Shown in pieces: positions 61,700 to 64,000 of a stretch of DNA of 64,000 nt. Each line of letters begins with the position of its first letter. Within the stretch, counting starts at the first letter, position 1. The notes under the pieces are model-generated. The model saw nothing but the letters and a program-made list of their open reading frames with translations. It did no database searches and was not told the DNA's origin. Origin of the DNA: Caldimonas thermodepolymerans. GTDB lineage: Bacteria; Pseudomonadota; Gammaproteobacteria; Burkholderiales; Burkholderiaceae_C. Location of the stretch: contig NZ_CP064338.1 of the NCBI RefSeq assembly GCF_015476235.1, positions 3,286,001 to 3,350,000 on the forward strand. The letters are read 5' to 3'. Position numbers and translations under genes: made by a program.

Positions 61700-62065
61700 T
61701 CACTTCTTCAGCGCGACACCGGACTTGCGCGGACCCTTGCGGGTACGGGCGTTCGTGCGCGTACGCTGGCCGCGCAGCGGCAGGCCGCGGCGGTGACGGA
61801 AGCCACGATAGCAGCCGAGGTCCATCAGCCGCTTGATGTTCATCGTCACCTCACGGCGCAGGTCGCCCTCGATCGTGAGCTTGCCCACCTCTTCGCGGAT
61901 CTTTTCCAGATCGGCGTCGGTCAGGTCCTTGATCTTCTTGTCGTACGGAATGCCACAGGCGTCGCAGATCTTCTGCGCCGTGGAACGGCCGATGCCGTAG
62001 ATCGAGGTCAGACCGATTTCCGCGTGCTTGTGGGGCGGAATGTTGATACCAGCAATACGTGCCAT
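61700..62065 (-). CDS. rpsM: 30S ribosomal protein S13 (uS13)
   Basis: 121 aa. [31 protein letters not shown] with the helix-two-turn-helix and the basic C-terminal tail [16 protein letters not shown]. First large gene of the alpha operon proper. Confidence 0.98.
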   Translation of the reverse strand: MARIAGINIPPHKHAEIGLTSIYGIGRSTAQKICDACGIPYDKKIKDLTDADLEKIREEVGKLTIEGDLRREVTMNIKRLMDLGCYRGFRHRRGLPLRGQRTRTNARTRKGPRKSGVALKK

Positions 62066-62111
62066 GTGGTCCTCTAGTTCGCGTTCATCAGGGCGGGGCT
62101 GTCAGCGCCGG

Positions 62112-62225
62112 TCAGCCCTGGCGTTGCTTATGACGGGGGTCGGTGCAAATCACGCGAACCACGCCATTGCGACGGATGATCTTGCAATTGCGGCAGATCT
62201 TCTTGACAGATGCCGAAACTTTCAT
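62112..62225 (-). CDS. rpmJ: 50S ribosomal protein L36 (bL36)
   Basis: 37-aa zinc-ribbon protein: [20 protein letters not shown] followed by [17 protein letters not shown]. The C/C/C/H zinc ligands (Cys11, Cys14, Cys27, His32) mark the zinc-binding (C+) paralogue. Located between infA and rpsM. Confidence 0.97.
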   Translation of the reverse strand: MKVSASVKKICRNCKIIRRNGVVRVICTDPRHKQRQG

Positions 62226-62307
62226 GGTCTTCTCCTTGACCTCTCAGTGCTCGCTACGGGCTCGCGCCCCTTCTGACGGCCAGTTTGCTCCGAGGGTTGA
62301 CAATCGC

Positions 62308-62526
62308 TCACTTCGCTCGGAACACGATGCGAGCTCGACTCAAATCGTAGGGCGTCAGCTCCACGGTCACCTTGTCGCCAGGCAGGATGCGGATGTAGTG
62401 CATGCGCATCTTGCCGGAAATGTGACCGAGCACCACATGCCCGTTCTCCAGCTTCACGCGAAACGTCGCGTTGGGGAGGTTCTCGATCACCTCGCCCTGC
62501 ATCTGAATGACGTCGTCTTTCGCCAT
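62308..62526 (-). CDS. infA: Translation initiation factor IF-1
   Basis: 72-aa S1-like OB-fold protein: [53 protein letters not shown]. Co-transcribed between secY and rpmJ. Confidence 0.98.
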   Translation of the reverse strand: MAKDDVIQMQGEVIENLPNATFRVKLENGHVVLGHISGKMRMHYIRILPGDKVTVELTPYDLSRARIVFRAK

Positions 62527-62564
62527 ACGTGCTCAGTCTCGTTTCGCGTTCTTGCCCCGGGCCT

Positions 62565-63875
62565 TCAGCCCGCCTTGAAATTCGCCTTCTTCAACAGCGA
62601 CTCGTACTGCTGGGACATCACGTACGACTGCACCTGAGCCCAGAAGTCCATCGTCACCACCACGATGATCAGCAGCGAGGTCCCGCCGAAGTAGAACGGC
62701 ACGTTGTACTTCAGGATCAGGAACTCCGGCAGCAGGCACACCGCGGTGATGTACAGCGCCCCCGCCAGCGTCAGCCTCGACAGGATCTTGTCGATGTACC
62801 GCGCGGTCTGCTCGCCCGGACGGATGCCCGGGATGAACGCCCCGCTCTTCTTCAGGTTGTCCGCCGTCTCACGGCTGTTGAACACCAGCGCCGTGTAGAA
62901 GAAGCAGAAGAAGATGATCGCGGCGGCGTACAGCATCACGTACGGCGGCTGGCCCGGATGCAGCGCATCGGCAATGTTCTTCAGCCAGCGCATGCTGTCG
63001 CCCGTGCTGAACCAGCTCACCACCGTGGCCGGCAGCAGGATGATCGACGACGCGAAGATCGGCGGGATCACCCCGGCCATGTTCAGCTTCAACGGCAGGT
63101 GCGAGGACTGGCCGCCGTACACCCGGTTGCCCACCTGGCGCTTGGCGTAGTTCACCAGGATCTTGCGCTGGCCACGCTCGACGAACACCACGAAGTAGGT
63201 CACCAGCACCACCAGGGCGATGATGAACAGCGACACCAGGATGCTCATCGCGCCGGTGCGCACCAGCTCGAACAGGCCGCCGATGGCGCTCGGCAGGCCG
63301 GCCGCGATACCCGCGAAGATCAGGATCGAGATGCCGTTGCCCAGCCCGCGCTCGGTGATCTGCTCGCCCAGCCACATCAGGAACATGGTCCCCGCGGTCA
63401 GGCTGATCATCGCCGAGATGCGGAAGCCGAAGCCCGGGTTCAGCACCAGGCCCTGCGAGCTCTCCAGCGCGATCGCGATGGACAGCGACTGGAACAGCGC
63501 CAGGCCCAGCGTGCCGTACCGGGTGTACTGCGTGATCTTGCGCCGTCCGGCTTCACCTTCCTTCTTCAGCGCCTCCAGCGTCGGGATCACGTAGGTCATC
63601 AACTGCATGATGATCGACGCGGAGATGTACGGCATGATGCCCAACGCGAACACGGTGAAGCGCGACAGCGCGCCCCCCGAGAACATGTTGAACAGGCTCA
63701 GGATGCCGCCTTGTTGCCCCTGGAAGAGCTGCTGCAGCTGGTTCGGGTCGATGCCCGGCACGGGGATGTGCGCGCCGATGCGGTAGACCACGAGCGCCAG
63801 CAGCAGGAAGACGAGCCGGCGACGCAGGTCGCCGAACTTCCCGGTCTTGGCCAGCTGGGTCGGGTTGGTTGCCAC
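62565..63875 (-). CDS. secY: Preprotein translocase subunit SecY
   Basis: 436-aa, ten-TM channel subunit. Conserved [21 protein letters not shown] and [37 protein letters not shown]. It starts with GTG ([19 protein letters not shown]). Between rplO and infA, the standard spc-operon end. Confidence 0.98.
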   Translation of the reverse strand: MATNPTQLAKTGKFGDLRRRLVFLLLALVVYRIGAHIPVPGIDPNQLQQLFQGQQGGILSLFNMFSGGALSRFTVFALGIMPYISASIIMQLMTYVIPTLEALKKEGEAGRRKITQYTRYGTLGLALFQSLSIAIALESSQGLVLNPGFGFRISAMISLTAGTMFLMWLGEQITERGLGNGISILIFAGIAAGLPSAIGGLFELVRTGAMSILVSLFIIALVVLVTYFVVFVERGQRKILVNYAKRQVGNRVYGGQSSHLPLKLNMAGVIPPIFASSIILLPATVVSWFSTGDSMRWLKNIADALHPGQPPYVMLYAAAIIFFCFFYTALVFNSRETADNLKKSGAFIPGIRPGEQTARYIDKILSRLTLAGALYITAVCLLPEFLILKYNVPFYFGGTSLLIIVVVTMDFWAQVQSYVMSQQYESLLKKANFKAG

Positions 63876-63913
63876 TGTGTGGTGTCCTACAGCCTAGGTG
63901 TGCGCAAGCCGCT

Positions 63914-64000
63914 TCACTCGGCCAGCGAACCGCCAGCCTTCTCGATCGCCGCCTTGGCCCCGGCGGTGGCGCCGATGCCCTTGAGCACGACCTTCTTGGT
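63914..64000 (-). CDS. rplO: 50S ribosomal protein L15 (uL15), C-terminal fragment
   Basis: Only the last 28 codons lie in the window: TKKVVLKGIGATAGAKAAIEKAGG then SLAE and a TGA stop, matching the conserved C-terminus of L15. The gene runs off the right edge. Position directly before secY confirms the identity. Confidence 0.93.
   Translation of the reverse strand, partial: TKKVVLKGIGATAGAKAAIEKAGGSLAE

Overview
The window is GC-rich bacterial chromosome (by eye well over 60% GC). Gene content and order point to a betaproteobacterium of the order Burkholderiales, in the Comamonadaceae/Sphaerotilaceae neighbourhood: an alpha ribosomal operon, a tyrS - M23 peptidase - anmK - erpA - bactofilin - argC - rpsI/rplM block, a TctC-type binding protein, a PEP-CTERM protein, and GACAAT/TAGGAT-type -10 boxes almost touching start codons. 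The genus cannot be fixed from the sequence alone. I see no insertion sequence, prophage, CRISPR array or defence island; nearly everything is vertical, tightly packed chromosome.

Layout. 1-2.6 kb: ilvA (5' end outside the window) and a CobT-family protein with altered active-site motifs. 2.6-4.5 kb: a cyclic-nucleotide-binding/CBS/DUF294 regulator. 4.6-15.9 kb: a type II secretion locus, gspC divergent from gspG-H-I-J-K-L-M-N-D-E-F. 16-21 kb: a Lon-like AAA+ ATPase without a protease domain, a poly-Gly lipoprotein, a 5'-nucleotidase and a membrane M48 peptidase. 21.1-30.8 kb: a Crp/Fnr regulator divergent from an eight-gene operon that combines a complete LIV/HAAT-type ABC importer with two different CoA-ligase-family proteins and a small unknown protein. 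A palindrome with Crp-like geometry lies in the divergent gap. 30.8-32.4 kb: a cupin protein divergent from a TctC receptor, with two perfect palindromes between them. 32.4-43.5 kb: dtd, a CDF transporter, tyrS, an M23 peptidase, a Spy-like protein, a MOT1-type molybdate transporter, anmK, erpA, bactofilin, a DUF6776 protein, argC, rpsI and rplM. 43.8-47.3 kb: a GNAT acetyltransferase, a DUF2726 protein, SrkA-type kinase and a PEP-CTERM protein. 47.3-54.4 kb: htpG with a near-perfect sigma-32 promoter, an amino-acid ABC permease and receptor without an ATPase gene, a YbdK-type glutamate-cysteine ligase, a CPA2 antiporter and a YegP protein. 54.6-58.7 kb: initiator tRNA-fMet with its own promoter and terminator, dsbD, cutA and a NodIJ-type ABC exporter. 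58.8-64 kb: rplQ-rpoA-rpsD-rpsK-rpsM-rpmJ-infA-secY-rplO (minus strand, rplO cut by the window end).

How the genes work together. The T2SS locus supplies the secretin, ATPase, inner-membrane platform and pseudopilins; the prepilin peptidase GspO is not in the window. The 21-31 kb operon looks like an uptake-and-CoA-activation module for a carboxylic acid, probably aromatic or hydrophobic, under a local Crp-type regulator. The ribosomal blocks are housekeeping. Several strong hairpins without U-tracts sit between co-transcribed genes. Intrinsic terminators with U-tracts mark the ends of the alpha operon, the tRNA gene, the amino-acid transporter, the lipoprotein gene and several convergent pairs.

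No wholly new system is evident. The parts most worth following up are the Crp-like operator with its transporter/ligase operon, the paired palindromes upstream of tctC, the CobT-like protein, the ligase with a lost P-loop motif, and the long structured rplM leader.
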